A program made the position numbers and the translations under genes. Positions 43,277 to 51,857 of a DNA stretch of 64,000 nucleotides are shown piece by piece (the first letter of the stretch is position 1; every line of letters begins with the position of its first letter). The notes under the pieces were generated by a model that was not told the origin of the DNA, did no database searches, and saw nothing but the letters and a program-made list of their open reading frames with translations. The stretch comes from Opitutaceae bacterium (GTDB lineage: Bacteria; Verrucomicrobiota; Verrucomicrobiia; Opitutales; Opitutaceae). The stretch lies in contig PLXR01000114.1 of the NCBI GenBank assembly GCA_003151495.1, positions 49,121 through 113,120 of the forward strand, in the 5' to 3' direction.

Positions 43277-43798
43277 ATGAACGCTTTCGCCGAATTGCTC
43301 AAAGGTTGGGAATCCTTCTATCTGGCGGTTGCCACGGCCGCTGCGACGCTAATGGGGCTGCTTTTCGTTGCGCTTTCGATCAATATGCAGCTCCTGCGTG
43401 GGCCAGACGGCACACATCATCGCGAGACCGCCGTCCGTACCTTTGGGGATTTTCTGTTCGTACTGATGCTTTCCTTGGTTTTTTTGATTCCGAATCAGGA
43501 GCCCATCGGATTTGCCGTCTCGCCATTTGTTCTAGGCATTGTTCGCGGGGCATCTCTAGTCCGGCAAGCCTTGAAAGCTCGCCGCGCCGCCACAAACCGG
43601 CCCAGCACCGCCCTCGTTGTCCGGGAATACGCGCTGCCTCTATTGGCCTCGGTCGGTTTGATTGTGGCGACCATTCGGATTCTTAGTGGGCACTTCAACG
43701 CGGTGTTCCTTTTGGTAGGAGTAGTCTCTGTTATGCTTGTCACCGCATGCTTGAACGCCTGGTCTCTACTTCTGCAGCAATCGGGTGCGGAGGAATAG
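43277..43798 (+). CDS. Unknown small membrane protein
   Basis: The 173-residue protein has four hydrophobic helices (about 15-37, 58-78, 112-130 and 140-160) separated by short charged loops. An amphipathic N-terminus ELLKGWESFYLAVATAAATL precedes the first helix. No family is recognised. It is 68 bases downstream of the previous membrane gene, same strand, and could be its co-transcribed neighbour. Confidence 0.6.
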   Translation: MNAFAELLKGWESFYLAVATAAATLMGLLFVALSINMQLLRGPDGTHHRETAVRTFGDFLFVLMLSLVFLIPNQEPIGFAVSPFVLGIVRGASLVRQALKARRAATNRPSTALVVREYALPLLASVGLIVATIRILSGHFNAVFLLVGVVSVMLVTACLNAWSLLLQQSGAEE

Positions 43799-44023
43799 GT
43801 CGCGCCAATTGACCTTAACCCTTCCGCTGAATAGCTAGTGGCCAGGACAAAGCGGGCATTGAGAACATGTGTTCGAACGAGCGTGCCTTTCGCAACGGGT
43901 GGTCGAAAACCCACCCATCTCTAGACACTGCATCGAAGGTAACCGGCCCGGCGGGCTGCGCACCCTATGTCTCAGGGCTGTCGAGACGAAGCGGGATCTT
44001 GTACGGTATCATTGACCGGCAGT

Positions 44024-44809
44024 TCATCCTTTTTCCTTTTTCGCGGCGAAAAGCCAATATCCAGCGACGGTAAATAGAAGGAAATAGCCAATCGCTATAG
44101 CGTGGAGATTGATGTCAGGGATTGCCACTTTTCCCCCGGAGCTGTCCTTCAGGAAATCGACCATACAATAGGTGTAGGGAACGAGAAAATTGTATCTCCA
44201 GGAGAGCGCCGCAAGAGCTCCCACCCAGATCACGAATCCGACGCCGACCGGTACCAGGAAATTCCTGAACCTTAAGCTGATGAGATACTGGAGCGCGACT
44301 ATGGGAAGGCAGTCGATAAAGAACATCCCGTCCTCGTTGAGGAAACTCCCAAATGGGATAGGTGCTCGTGGGTAGGGTACACCGGCGACAAGTAGGTAGG
44401 GAATGACCGCCGACAAATAGATCCCTAGGTTAAAGAGGACTAGGAATTGCACCAACAGCAGGAGAATGACTGCGAATTTGGAAAAAAAGATTGTCGCAGT
44501 GCTCATTGGAAGCGCGTGCACCTGCTTCCAAGCGTTGTTCTTGTACTCGATCTGAGTTATCAAGCTCGTGGCTAGGACCGCGCCCATGGGCAGAAAGAAG
44601 ATGGCCATTGATTCCCATGAATTTTTCCACAGCAGGGTCCAGAAGCCCTCGGCGGCATAGATTTCATGGAGTTTTTCGCGGCGCACGAGGCGCGCGATGA
44701 TGACAATCGACGGCGTGAACAATCCCCCAACCACGACGAGCCATGAAGAAAGGCTGCGTCGGCTCTTTAGCCACTCGCTTTGAAAACTGTTAGTGAAGGG
44801 TAGATTCAC
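44024..44809 (-). CDS. ABC-2 type transporter permease (bacitracin/lantibiotic-export type)
   Basis: The 261-residue protein has six hydrophobic helices and the ABC-2 permease pattern: QSEWLKSRRSLSSWLVVVGG at the start, IEYKNNAWKQVHALPMS after the second helix, a typical coupling loop of LanE/LanG-like permeases. It overlaps no gene and lies five bases after the ATPase gene, so they form one exporter. Relatives give self-protection against peptide antibiotics or move other hydrophobic compounds. Only one permease is present. Confidence 0.8.
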   Translation of the reverse strand: MNLPFTNSFQSEWLKSRRSLSSWLVVVGGLFTPSIVIIARLVRREKLHEIYAAEGFWTLLWKNSWESMAIFFLPMGAVLATSLITQIEYKNNAWKQVHALPMSTATIFFSKFAVILLLLVQFLVLFNLGIYLSAVIPYLLVAGVPYPRAPIPFGSFLNEDGMFFIDCLPIVALQYLISLRFRNFLVPVGVGFVIWVGALAALSWRYNFLVPYTYCMVDFLKDSSGGKVAIPDINLHAIAIGYFLLFTVAGYWLFAAKKEKG

Positions 44810-44814
44810 GGGCG

Positions 44815-45717
44815 CTAGGACACCAAATTCATAAAAATCTTCTCTAGATCATTCTTCACGACCTCGATCTCGCAAACGTCCACTCCCTGAATAATTAGAC
44901 TGCGATTGATCATAGCTATGGCTTCGCCCGAAATGGCAGGCAGGATTACCCTCCCGCCGTGGGAATGCGCCTTAGGATAGAGCTGGGATACGATCTGAAG
45001 GGTCTTGGCGATATCACTTACACACAGTGAAACCGACAAAACCTGTAGTTGCCGTCTCTTCAACTCCTCGAGCTCGCCTTGGAAAACCAGCCTTCCCTTG
45101 GCGATAATTCCCAGATGGGTAACAACCTTTTCGACCTCAGAAAGCACGTGGCTAGATACGATAATGGTGATTCCGTTGTTCCGGTTCAGCGTCCGCAGAA
45201 GCTCACGAATCTCGATGATTCCATTGGGATCCAGCCCATTGGTCGGTTCGTCCAGAAAGACCAGGGACGGCGTGTGGAGGAGAGCCATTGCGATGCCCAG
45301 TCTCTGTTTCATTCCCAGCGAAAAGCGGCCTGAATTCTTGTTTCCCGTGTTAGATAAGCCGACCAATCCCAGCACGTGATGAATGTTGTTCTTTGGGCAC
45401 TGATACACCTTTTGGAGCAACGCCAGATTTTCGGTCGCGGTAAGATGCTCGTAGAGTGAAGGGCTTTCCACCAACGAACCCACACTCCTCAGGATGTCGA
45501 CTCGCTGAGCTTCAAAATCCTTCCCGAAGATCGATATCGAGCCTTTCTGTTTTCTGAGGAGTCCCAGCAGCAATCTCAATGTGGTGGTCTTGCCTGCGCC
45601 ATTCGGCCCCAGAAAGCCGTATATGCACCCCTCTGGTACCTGAAGATTGATCCCGTTGAGGACGGACTCATCGTTCGTATATCTGTGGACTAAGTCCGCT
45701 GTTTCTACGCAGTACAT
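44815..45717 (-). CDS. ABC transporter ATP-binding protein (BcrA/LanF-like)
   Basis: The 300-residue ATPase has Walker A GPNGAGKTTTLRLL, the signature FSLGMKQRLGIAMAL, Walker B LVFLDEPTNGLDP and the switch His in VSSHVLSEVEK. The C-terminal 80 residues are the extra domain common to BcrA/lantibiotic-immunity ATPases. It is directly upstream of its permease. The gene is markedly more A+T-rich than the core genes, consistent with acquisition by transfer. Confidence 0.88.
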   Translation of the reverse strand: MYCVETADLVHRYTNDESVLNGINLQVPEGCIYGFLGPNGAGKTTTLRLLLGLLRKQKGSISIFGKDFEAQRVDILRSVGSLVESPSLYEHLTATENLALLQKVYQCPKNNIHHVLGLVGLSNTGNKNSGRFSLGMKQRLGIAMALLHTPSLVFLDEPTNGLDPNGIIEIRELLRTLNRNNGITIIVSSHVLSEVEKVVTHLGIIAKGRLVFQGELEELKRRQLQVLSVSLCVSDIAKTLQIVSQLYPKAHSHGGRVILPAISGEAIAMINRSLIIQGVDVCEIEVVKNDLEKIFMNLVS

Positions 45718-46058
45718 GTGATGAGGATTCCTAAGAGGAGACCACGTTGTCTATTCCACAACTGGATTGAGTGAGAATTGTGAAGGGCGGCTGTACGCAC
45801 TGAGGAGCGGTTGTATCAGACAGAGCAGGGGCGACGTTAGCCAAGTCGAATGATAGCGGGCCGACTATTATCGATTCGTCTTCAAACAACGAGGACCACA
45901 CAGGGAAATCAAAAGGCTGTTACTTTTCAGTCAGGTTAGGAGCATGGTTCCGGTGTGAGCCCAAAAGGACCCTTTTGGGAACGCTAGGAGAGTCTGATTC
46001 GCCTTTCAGTTTGGGATGCCATGCCCAACATCCTGCGGAAGGATAGAGCGACTGCACT
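45718..46058. other. Intergenic stretch with one hairpin
   Basis: This 341-bp region lies between the divergent ABC operon and the acetyltransferase gene and should hold both promoters. I see no gene. The only structure is the palindrome listed at 45960. Confidence 0.5.
45960..45979. promoter_or_regulatory. Perfect 8-bp inverted repeat upstream of the acetyltransferase
   Basis: CCCAAAAG and CTTTTGGG flank the 4-base loop GACC. It sits 80 bp before the acetyltransferase start. It could be an operator or a transcript hairpin. No T-run follows, so it is not a standard terminator. Confidence 0.35.
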
Positions 46059-46538
46059 ATGACCATCAGTTACCTTTCCGACCAACCGGCTTTTGCCTCG
46101 GTTTTGGCACCCGAAATTGCTGCGCATTGGCAGCCATACCTTCCGGACGAGACGCTCGAAAATCGCTTGGCGAAACTTCATGCGCACATGAGTACCGATA
46201 CACTTCCAATAGCGTGGGTAGCCCACAATGGTGGTGAGGTATTGGGAACCGCGGCCCTCAGGATTCATGACTTGGAGGGTCGCGAGGATCTAACGCCATG
46301 GCTTGGCGGCGTTTTTGTTCGGCGCCAATTTCGTAGACTTGGAGTTGCTTCAGCGTTGTGCCGCGTGGCTGAAGAGAAAGCTTGGGCTCTAGGGTTCGAT
46401 CGATTGTTTCTGTTTACCCTAGACCACCAGTCGCTCTACGGGCGCCTTGGGTGGTCATATTTTAAACCGGCTGTTTGGCGAGGTCACAAAAGCGAAATCA
46501 TGGTCAAACGTCCCGAGGCGGCCAACCGCAGTGCCTAA
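46059..46538 (+). CDS. GNAT family N-acetyltransferase
   Basis: The 159-residue protein has the GNAT fold: GGEVLGTAALRIHD, then LTPWLGGVFVRRQFRRLGVASALC, which holds the acetyl-CoA-binding Q/RxxGxG/A loop, and the aromatic strand LFLFTLDHQSLYGRLGW. The acyl acceptor is not predictable. It stands alone in the accessory region with no co-directional neighbour closer than 200 bp. Confidence 0.82.
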   Translation: MTISYLSDQPAFASVLAPEIAAHWQPYLPDETLENRLAKLHAHMSTDTLPIAWVAHNGGEVLGTAALRIHDLEGREDLTPWLGGVFVRRQFRRLGVASALCRVAEEKAWALGFDRLFLFTLDHQSLYGRLGWSYFKPAVWRGHKSEIMVKRPEAANRSA

Positions 46539-46750
46539 AGTGGTCGATTCTGCTCCGACGCACCGGATTCTAGAGGGCCTAAGTGAGTTCAGGGGACAGG
46601 GATCCAATTCGATTGATCCGGTCAAGGGGCAACAATATTTAACCTTGGTCGTATTGGACACCATTGTCCCGGCGTTTAACCCGGACTTGAGACCACCGGC
46701 AATTCTCCCGAATTAACAACCAAGCCGAGCATCAGTCCTGTAATACCCCC

Positions 46751-47746
46751 ATGACGACCCAAGTTGCCTCCGAATATAGCGATCGCAAAACCGGCCTCGT
46801 TCTTTTTGGAGTCCTCGAAGTCGCGATCGGGTGTGTGTGCGCCCTGGCGATGCTGGCCGTCCTGCTCGGTCTGGCGGTATCCAAGGGCAGCTCCGGTCCA
46901 GCACCGTCGCCGTACGCGTTCGCTCCAGCGATTGCGATGTATGGGGTGTTTGCCGTTGCGTTTATCTGGCTTGGAATTGGCTCGATCAACGCCCGACGCT
47001 GGGCTCGCGCAATACTGCTGTGTGGCTCCGCGGTGGCGCTCATCGGCGGAATCTTCTCGTGCGCCAGCATGTCCTTCGTCCTGCCGCATATGTTCGACGT
47101 AATGACCCAGCAAGGCCAGCCGACGCTCCAGCCCACAGTGTTGCGGATCGTGAAGATCTTCACTGCGGTGTTCATGCTCATCGTCTACATCGTCATTCCG
47201 GGTGCGTTGTTTCTCTTTTATCGCAGCCCCCATGTGAAACGCACCTGTGAGGTTCGCGATCCGGTCGAGCGGTGGACCGATCGCTGCCCCCTCCCGGTTC
47301 TCGCCCTCAGTTTACCGATGGGAATCGGTGGATTCGGCGTTCTTTGCGTGATGGCGTGGTTCCATGTCGTTCCAGTTTTTGGAGTATTCCTCGCCGGCGG
47401 GGCGGGCCTGCTCGCAACGGGACTCATCGGTGGATTGCTTCTCTACTTAGCAAGAGGGTTTTACCGGCTCCAGGTCCAAGCGTGGTGGATCGCGCTGGGG
47501 ATGCTGGTTCTGGGTGAGATCTCAGCTCTAGTGACTTTTTTGCGAGCTGATCTCGGGGAAATGTACCTCAAGATGGGCCTCGATCAGCGAGCTGCCGCCA
47601 TGTCTGGGCAGCTGGTGGCGCAACCGGCATTCAAGTGGATGACGCTGCTATCGATTTTGCCCTGGCTACTGTGGCTACTATGTATCCGCCATTATTTTTA
47701 CGGAGTTGTGATTGCTCGGGTGTCTAAGCAAAGAGAGCACCTGTGA
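46751..47746 (+). CDS. Unknown membrane protein
   Basis: The 331-residue protein has about eight hydrophobic helices in two groups with a short cytoplasmic linker near residues 160-180 (YRSPHVKRTCEVRDPVERW). No family motif is recognised. It starts with ATG 212 bases after the acetyltransferase. It is followed at 61 bases by another small membrane protein on the same strand. Confidence 0.6.
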   Translation: MTTQVASEYSDRKTGLVLFGVLEVAIGCVCALAMLAVLLGLAVSKGSSGPAPSPYAFAPAIAMYGVFAVAFIWLGIGSINARRWARAILLCGSAVALIGGIFSCASMSFVLPHMFDVMTQQGQPTLQPTVLRIVKIFTAVFMLIVYIVIPGALFLFYRSPHVKRTCEVRDPVERWTDRCPLPVLALSLPMGIGGFGVLCVMAWFHVVPVFGVFLAGGAGLLATGLIGGLLLYLARGFYRLQVQAWWIALGMLVLGEISALVTFLRADLGEMYLKMGLDQRAAAMSGQLVAQPAFKWMTLLSILPWLLWLLCIRHYFYGVVIARVSKQREHL

Positions 47747-47807
47747 AGGCGCACTCGATCTGCTAATCTCGGTTGGACGCGGTCATGGTTTCTGCCATAA
47801 GGCGTGA

Positions 47808-48428
47808 GTGGATACGCCTACCGAATACGCCGACATCTGGCAGAAGCGTTATACCGAACTCCTCGGGCATGGCGTGCCGGATGAAAAGGCGAGGCTCCTG
47901 GCTTCCGAGTTGGCCGCAGCCGCGGTGCTGACCTCGGTTCGGAGTCGCCAGGGCGAGCCGCCGTGCGTCCAGGGCGCTGCGACTGCGATCCCGGTGCTCA
48001 GGATGGCGAAGTTTGACGGTTACGGGCTCCTGGTGATGGGGGTTCCCTCCATGATCCTGGCCATCTTCTCCATTAGTGTCGGCGGTTTCCTTATCGGCGC
48101 TGCCGTGGCTGCGTGCGGATGGTGCGAACTCGACGGCTACCGCCGTTACATCGGCCGGTTGCCCGGCGCCCGCCTGAGGCTCATGGGCAGCCAGCTCCTT
48201 CTTGTGGCGGGAGCGTGGGCCTACGCCGGATGGACCCTCCTACACCCGGAGCCCCTATCCGCTGAAATCTCGGACTTAATCAAGGAGTCCGGCGACCAGG
48301 CGTCCGAAGTGCTGGGAATGGCCGCCAACCTGCGCCTGATCATCGCGGCGGCGATCTGCAGCGTCACCCTTCTCTACCAAGGGAGCCTTGCCTTCTACTA
48401 TTGGTCGAAGACCCGGCGTCCAATGTAG
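47808..48428 (+). CDS. Unknown small membrane protein
   Basis: The 206-residue protein begins with a soluble helix (EYADIWQKRYTELLGHGVPD, then EKARLLASELAAAAVL), has two adjacent membrane helices (about 72-108), a third (about 130-147) and a last one near the C-terminus. The start is GTG. I do not recognise the family. It shares direction with the preceding membrane protein. Confidence 0.55.
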   Translation: MDTPTEYADIWQKRYTELLGHGVPDEKARLLASELAAAAVLTSVRSRQGEPPCVQGAATAIPVLRMAKFDGYGLLVMGVPSMILAIFSISVGGFLIGAAVAACGWCELDGYRRYIGRLPGARLRLMGSQLLLVAGAWAYAGWTLLHPEPLSAEISDLIKESGDQASEVLGMAANLRLIIAAAICSVTLLYQGSLAFYYWSKTRRPM

Positions 48429-48520
48429 CATCCGAGGTGCAACGCAATACAGATAACGTCGCACAGTTGCCTTGGTTGACGGGCTGGGTTCCAGATCTCT
48501 CTGAGAGCGGAGTGAAGCGC

Positions 48521-49249
48521 TCAGCCGTTTAAGCGCGTAAACGATTCCGCGGGGTTGGCGAACAGGTTCTTAGCGTTAGCCACGTGGATCTCCTCGGATC
48601 CCGAATTCAGGGCTTCCATGGCTTCGCGAACAAATTCATCGAGCGGAATTCCGATTTCCCGTCCTTTAGGGCCCATGTAGTCGTGAAGCTCGGTCGAGAC
48701 CGCCGGCGGCGATAGCTCGATTACGCGGACAGAAGTCGTCCTAAGTTGATGGCGCAGAGAAAGGGTGAACGACCGGAGCGCTGCCTTCGTTGCGCAGTAC
48801 ACGGGCATCACTGTATAGGGAACATACGCTAGTCCGCTTGTAATGTTCACAATCCGAGCGCTCGGCTGGGCGAGAAGGTGAGGTAGAAACGCCGCCGTGC
48901 AGGACATTAGCGCGCGAAGGTTCGTGTCGATCTCGAGATCGCAGAAGTCGACCGGAGTGGACGTCTTCAGGTCGTGCTGTCGCTGAACTCCGGCATTGTT
49001 GAAGAGGCAATCCAAGGCACCAAACTTGTCGGGTACCTCTTTCGCGGCGCGCTCGAGAGCTGATCTGTCGGTGATATCGAGGGCGTAGGCTTCGATGCCA
49101 GGGTTAGCCTTGCAGACTTCCTGAAGAGCTTCGACGCGCCGCCCCGCTATGATGACTCGGGTACCTTGGGCGGCGAGCGCCACTGCAAGCCCTCGGCCAA
49201 TGCCGGAACCGCCACCAGTGATGAAGCAGCGTTTGCTTGGAAATGTCAT
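48521..49249 (-). CDS. Short-chain dehydrogenase/reductase (DltE-like)
   Basis: The 242-residue protein has the classical SDR layout: cofactor loop TGGGSGIGRGLA, NNAG in LFNNAGVQRQHD, the catalytic Ser in NITSGLAYVP and the YCATK catalytic pair. ARG-type residues after the second strand (AGRRVEAL) suggest NADP(H). The overall shape resembles DltE-like oxidoreductases, but the substrate is unknown. The ATG at 49249 gives the normal family start; a GTG 21 bases upstream is also in frame. Confidence 0.85.
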   Translation of the reverse strand: MTFPSKRCFITGGGSGIGRGLAVALAAQGTRVIIAGRRVEALQEVCKANPGIEAYALDITDRSALERAAKEVPDKFGALDCLFNNAGVQRQHDLKTSTPVDFCDLEIDTNLRALMSCTAAFLPHLLAQPSARIVNITSGLAYVPYTVMPVYCATKAALRSFTLSLRHQLRTTSVRVIELSPPAVSTELHDYMGPKGREIGIPLDEFVREAMEALNSGSEEIHVANAKNLFANPAESFTRLNG

Positions 49250-49969
49250 GGTTCCAGATTGACGGTCCACTGGAGATTCACAAGCACCCTGCCCGGAAAG
49301 ACGGAAGGGATCGTCGCAATAAGAGTCCCATCCCGGTCAATCTCCCCCCGAACCCCGACCATGCCCAGGCAGCCTTCCTCTATGATGCGAAACGGGAAGG
49401 TGGGGTATTTGAAATTCCACCATCAAAGGTACGCTGGGCACCGGGAATCGGAATTACCTGCGGTGCGGGTTATCGGCTTGATTTCCTTGCGGTAATTTTC
49501 AGGCGCCTCGCCAGATAGGCCGTCGGCATGGGTTGCCCGGTCTGGAGGTCGAGAAATGGCCCAAATCTTCCAAGTGTGCACCAATCGCCCGGGAATTTGT
49601 GAATTGCTTGATGGCGCAGCTGTGAGGCCATCGGCATGGCTAAGTCCGATCTAAACCGCATCCGATAGCACAAGAGGGACGAGCGATTTCGCGCGGGTTT
49701 GTGCCATCGGTTTGGGTCCTACCTCGTCGGGGTGACTTCCGATTTCTTACATTTCCTGCCGTTTTGTTAGAAACTGCATCTCATGCCGATGAAATGGGCG
49801 ATCAAGTGTAAAAACTGCAGGGACTCTTGCCGTTTCGGATGTGAACACATGCCAACGGATTTACGGGGCGGCGCGGGAACTCATTCCGACGGATTTGAAC
49901 AACCTACTTTTAACACCCCATAGCGGTCAAACGGCTTTCGGGATAGCCTGCGCCAACCAAGGCAATCGG
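49250..49969. other. Gene-poor stretch with a repeat copy
   Basis: The 720-bp gap between divergent genes contains no gene I can support. A 93-codon plus-strand frame at 49237-49518 overlaps the SDR start in antisense and has no recognisable feature. A repeat copy lies at 49726. Two copies of a CMAACGGATTTA/CCGACGGATTTG-type motif occur near 49850 and 49885, also seen near 40690. Confidence 0.5.
49726..49751 (+). repeat. Dispersed repeat, copy 2
   Basis: GTCGGGGTGACTTCCGATTT followed by CTTACA matches the inner motif of the element at 40522 with few changes. The similarity continues as GTTAGAAA about 20 bases later in both copies. It lies in noncoding sequence upstream of the VIT1-like gene. 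Confidence 0.5.
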
Positions 49970-50659
49970 ATGAAGCATACTGAAAAACACCGCACCCACC
50001 GCATTGGCTGGCTTCGTGCCGCAGTGTTGGGCGCAAATGACGGCATCGTCTCCACCGCCAGTTTGATTGTCGGAGTGGCCGCGGCTGAAGCGAGCCGCAA
50101 CAGCGTGCTGGTTGCCGGCATGGCCGGATTGGTCGCAGGCGCAATGTCGATGGCGGCCGGCGAATACGTGTCGGTCAGTTCCCAAGCGGACACGGAGCGA
50201 GCGGATTTGGACCGGGAACGAATAGAGCTGGCCACGGACTCTGATGGCGAACACGCCGAACTGACCGCCATCTATGTTGCCCGCGGACTCGACGAGAAGC
50301 TGGCCCACCAAGTCGCGGTGCAATTGACGGCCAAGGATGCCATCGGGGCTCACGCCCGTGATGAACTCGGCATCTCTGACACCCTGAGCGCCCGTCCGAT
50401 CCAAGCGGCCTTCGCGTCGGCGGGAAGTTTCACGGTCGGCGCATTTTTACCGCTGGGGCTCGTTCTCCTGGTGCCGCTACCGGCCTTGGTCTGGACGGTG
50501 TCCGGCAGCTCGCTCCTGTTTCTCGCCCTTTTGGGTTCTTTGGCGGCCCGGGTCGGTGGTTCACCCGTGGGGGTTTCAGTCGCCCGGGTAACTTTCTGGG
50601 GCGCGTTCGCCATGGCCTTGACTGCCGGGGTGGGAGCGTGGTTTGGAGCGACCCTTTGA
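49970..50659 (+). CDS. VIT1/CCC1-family transporter (iron/manganese-like)
   Basis: The 229-residue protein shows the CCC1/VIT1 family start LRAAVLGANDGIVSTASLIVGV, the second-helix AAGEYVSVSSQADTE, the acidic cytoplasmic loop with repeated Glu and His, and three more helices at the C-terminus, five in all. Family members carry ferrous iron or manganese out of the cytoplasm by proton exchange. The ATG at 49970 begins just before the conserved region; the upstream frame runs into repeat sequence. Confidence 0.85.
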   Translation: MKHTEKHRTHRIGWLRAAVLGANDGIVSTASLIVGVAAAEASRNSVLVAGMAGLVAGAMSMAAGEYVSVSSQADTERADLDRERIELATDSDGEHAELTAIYVARGLDEKLAHQVAVQLTAKDAIGAHARDELGISDTLSARPIQAAFASAGSFTVGAFLPLGLVLLVPLPALVWTVSGSSLLFLALLGSLAARVGGSPVGVSVARVTFWGAFAMALTAGVGAWFGATL

Positions 50660-50849
50660 GCATGCAGCTAGAATCGGCCGCAGAAACCGCGGCGGCATTC
50701 CGGATCCGGTCATTGCGATTCGCCTCGGATCTGTTGCTCGCCACCCAAGGTCAACACGGCATCAAGTAGGACTGCACCCCACTGAGTATGTTGGGACAAA
50801 CGGTTAAGGCGGCGTCCCATTTGGCACTTATGCTCGCATCTTTATTCTG

Positions 50850-51441
50850 ATGGAAGCTGCAGCACACCAAACTTACCAAGCGTCAGAATACTTCCGTGGG
50901 CCGTCTGGACGCCTTGACTACGATCAATTGGTATTGTTCGCCCAAATGAAGGTAATGCGGACGAGATTCTTCGACTAATCGGTGTCGATTCAGTCAGGAA
51001 CCATGCATCCCAACCTGGATGAGCGTCCGTGATCGAGGCATTTCTAAAATTCATCAGCAAGGATGACATCGTCTGCCGAATAGTCATGCTGCTGATTGAG
51101 GAGGACACCCGGCGATTCAATGTGGCGCCCGTCTCAGCCGCCATCCGCGATGCCGAGCTCTCGAAGCATGCCGTAATTGCAGTATTCTCCGATCGACGGA
51201 ATGTACGTTGCTGGCGGGAAAACCGAACCAAGACCGATGGCCGTTGGTTGGAGTCCACGCAGCCCGTCTCCGAGGACAGCATCGTGTACCCTGGGGAAGA
51301 GGGTCCGACTTGGAAGCCAACCTTGGAGCCCATACCTTTCCGCATTCCAAGGCCAACGAGGAAGCCGAACTGTTCGAATTGGCATCGCCGCTCGATGACG
51401 ATGGACTCTGGCTCTCCCTGCTCTGGGCGCCTTCCTATTGA
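50850..51441 (+). pseudogene. Probable frameshifted gene remnant, family unknown
   Basis: Plus-strand pieces in different frames read like one protein: YDQLVLFAQMK, then NADEILRLIGVDSVRNHASQ, then IEAFLKFISKDDIVCRIVML to about 51200, and in another frame ANEEAELFELASPLDDDGLW and WAPSY. Stops and frame changes separate them. No family is recognised. The alternative is chance open frames. Confidence 0.3.
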
Positions 51442-51707
51442 GGGCGAGGGTGGGGCGCCGTCTGGTTGAGACCTTGACTGCGCCCGTTGAGTCGCTGCGT
51501 TGCAGGGGTGAGTAGTGACCTCTCCCGGGGAAGGCGCCTGCCAAATCTTTACAGACCGCACCGTTCAGACGGAAGTCAGTAAAGATTACGCCGGTCGAGC
51601 TTGGAAATCCATCTGCAGTAGTAGGCAACGGTTTATCCCTTAAGTCGCCCAGCCCATGGATCTGCGCAAGCACCCTTACCCTGCGGAGTCGGTATGAGTC
51701 GCTGAAC

Positions 51708-51733
51708 GTCGGGGTGGGTTTCGATTCCTTACA
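51708..51733 (+). repeat. Dispersed repeat, copy 3
   Basis: GTCGGGGTGGGTTTCGATTC followed by CTTACA matches copies at 40540 and 49726. It is preceded by ATGAGTCG in the same position as in the 40-kb element. It lies between the remnant and the mraZ operator, marking the right edge of the accessory region. Confidence 0.5.
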
Positions 51734-51799
51734 CTGCCGTTTCTGGCTCAAAGGCCCGTGAAAAAGTGATCCCAAAGGGTAGTCTAAGCTTGACCAAGG

Positions 51800-51833
51800 T
51801 GGGTTAAAATGGGTTGAAATGGGGTATTGTGGG
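51800..51833 (+). promoter_or_regulatory. MraZ operator: four TGGG repeats at 10-bp spacing
   Basis: TGGG occurs at 51800, 51810, 51820 and 51830, each followed by a T/A-rich spacer. MraZ proteins are known to bind TGGGN repeats spaced by five bases upstream of their own gene and to repress the dcw operon. The site lies 25 bp before the mraZ ATG, so the operon is very probably autoregulated. Confidence 0.85.
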
Positions 51834-51857
51834 GCGGGTCCTCTCTCCGCTTTCCCC

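Larger units (their letters stand above)
50660..51857. other. Right edge of the accessory region: remnants and mraZ promoter
   Basis: This 1.2-kb stretch has no intact gene. It holds a probable frameshifted remnant (50850-51441), a 9-bp inverted repeat (AATCTTTAC at 51544, GTAAAGATT at 51579), a dispersed repeat copy at 51708, and the MraZ operator just before mraZ. Minus-strand frames here run through the operator and look non-coding. Confidence 0.5.

Noticed and set aside
49237-49518. Plus-strand frame of 93 codons
   Set aside because: It overlaps the SDR gene start in antisense and shows no domain, signal peptide or neighbour link.
50842-51561. Minus-strand frame of 239 codons
   Set aside because: It is serine/arginine-rich, without a fold-like pattern, and is opposite the more protein-like plus-strand remnant.
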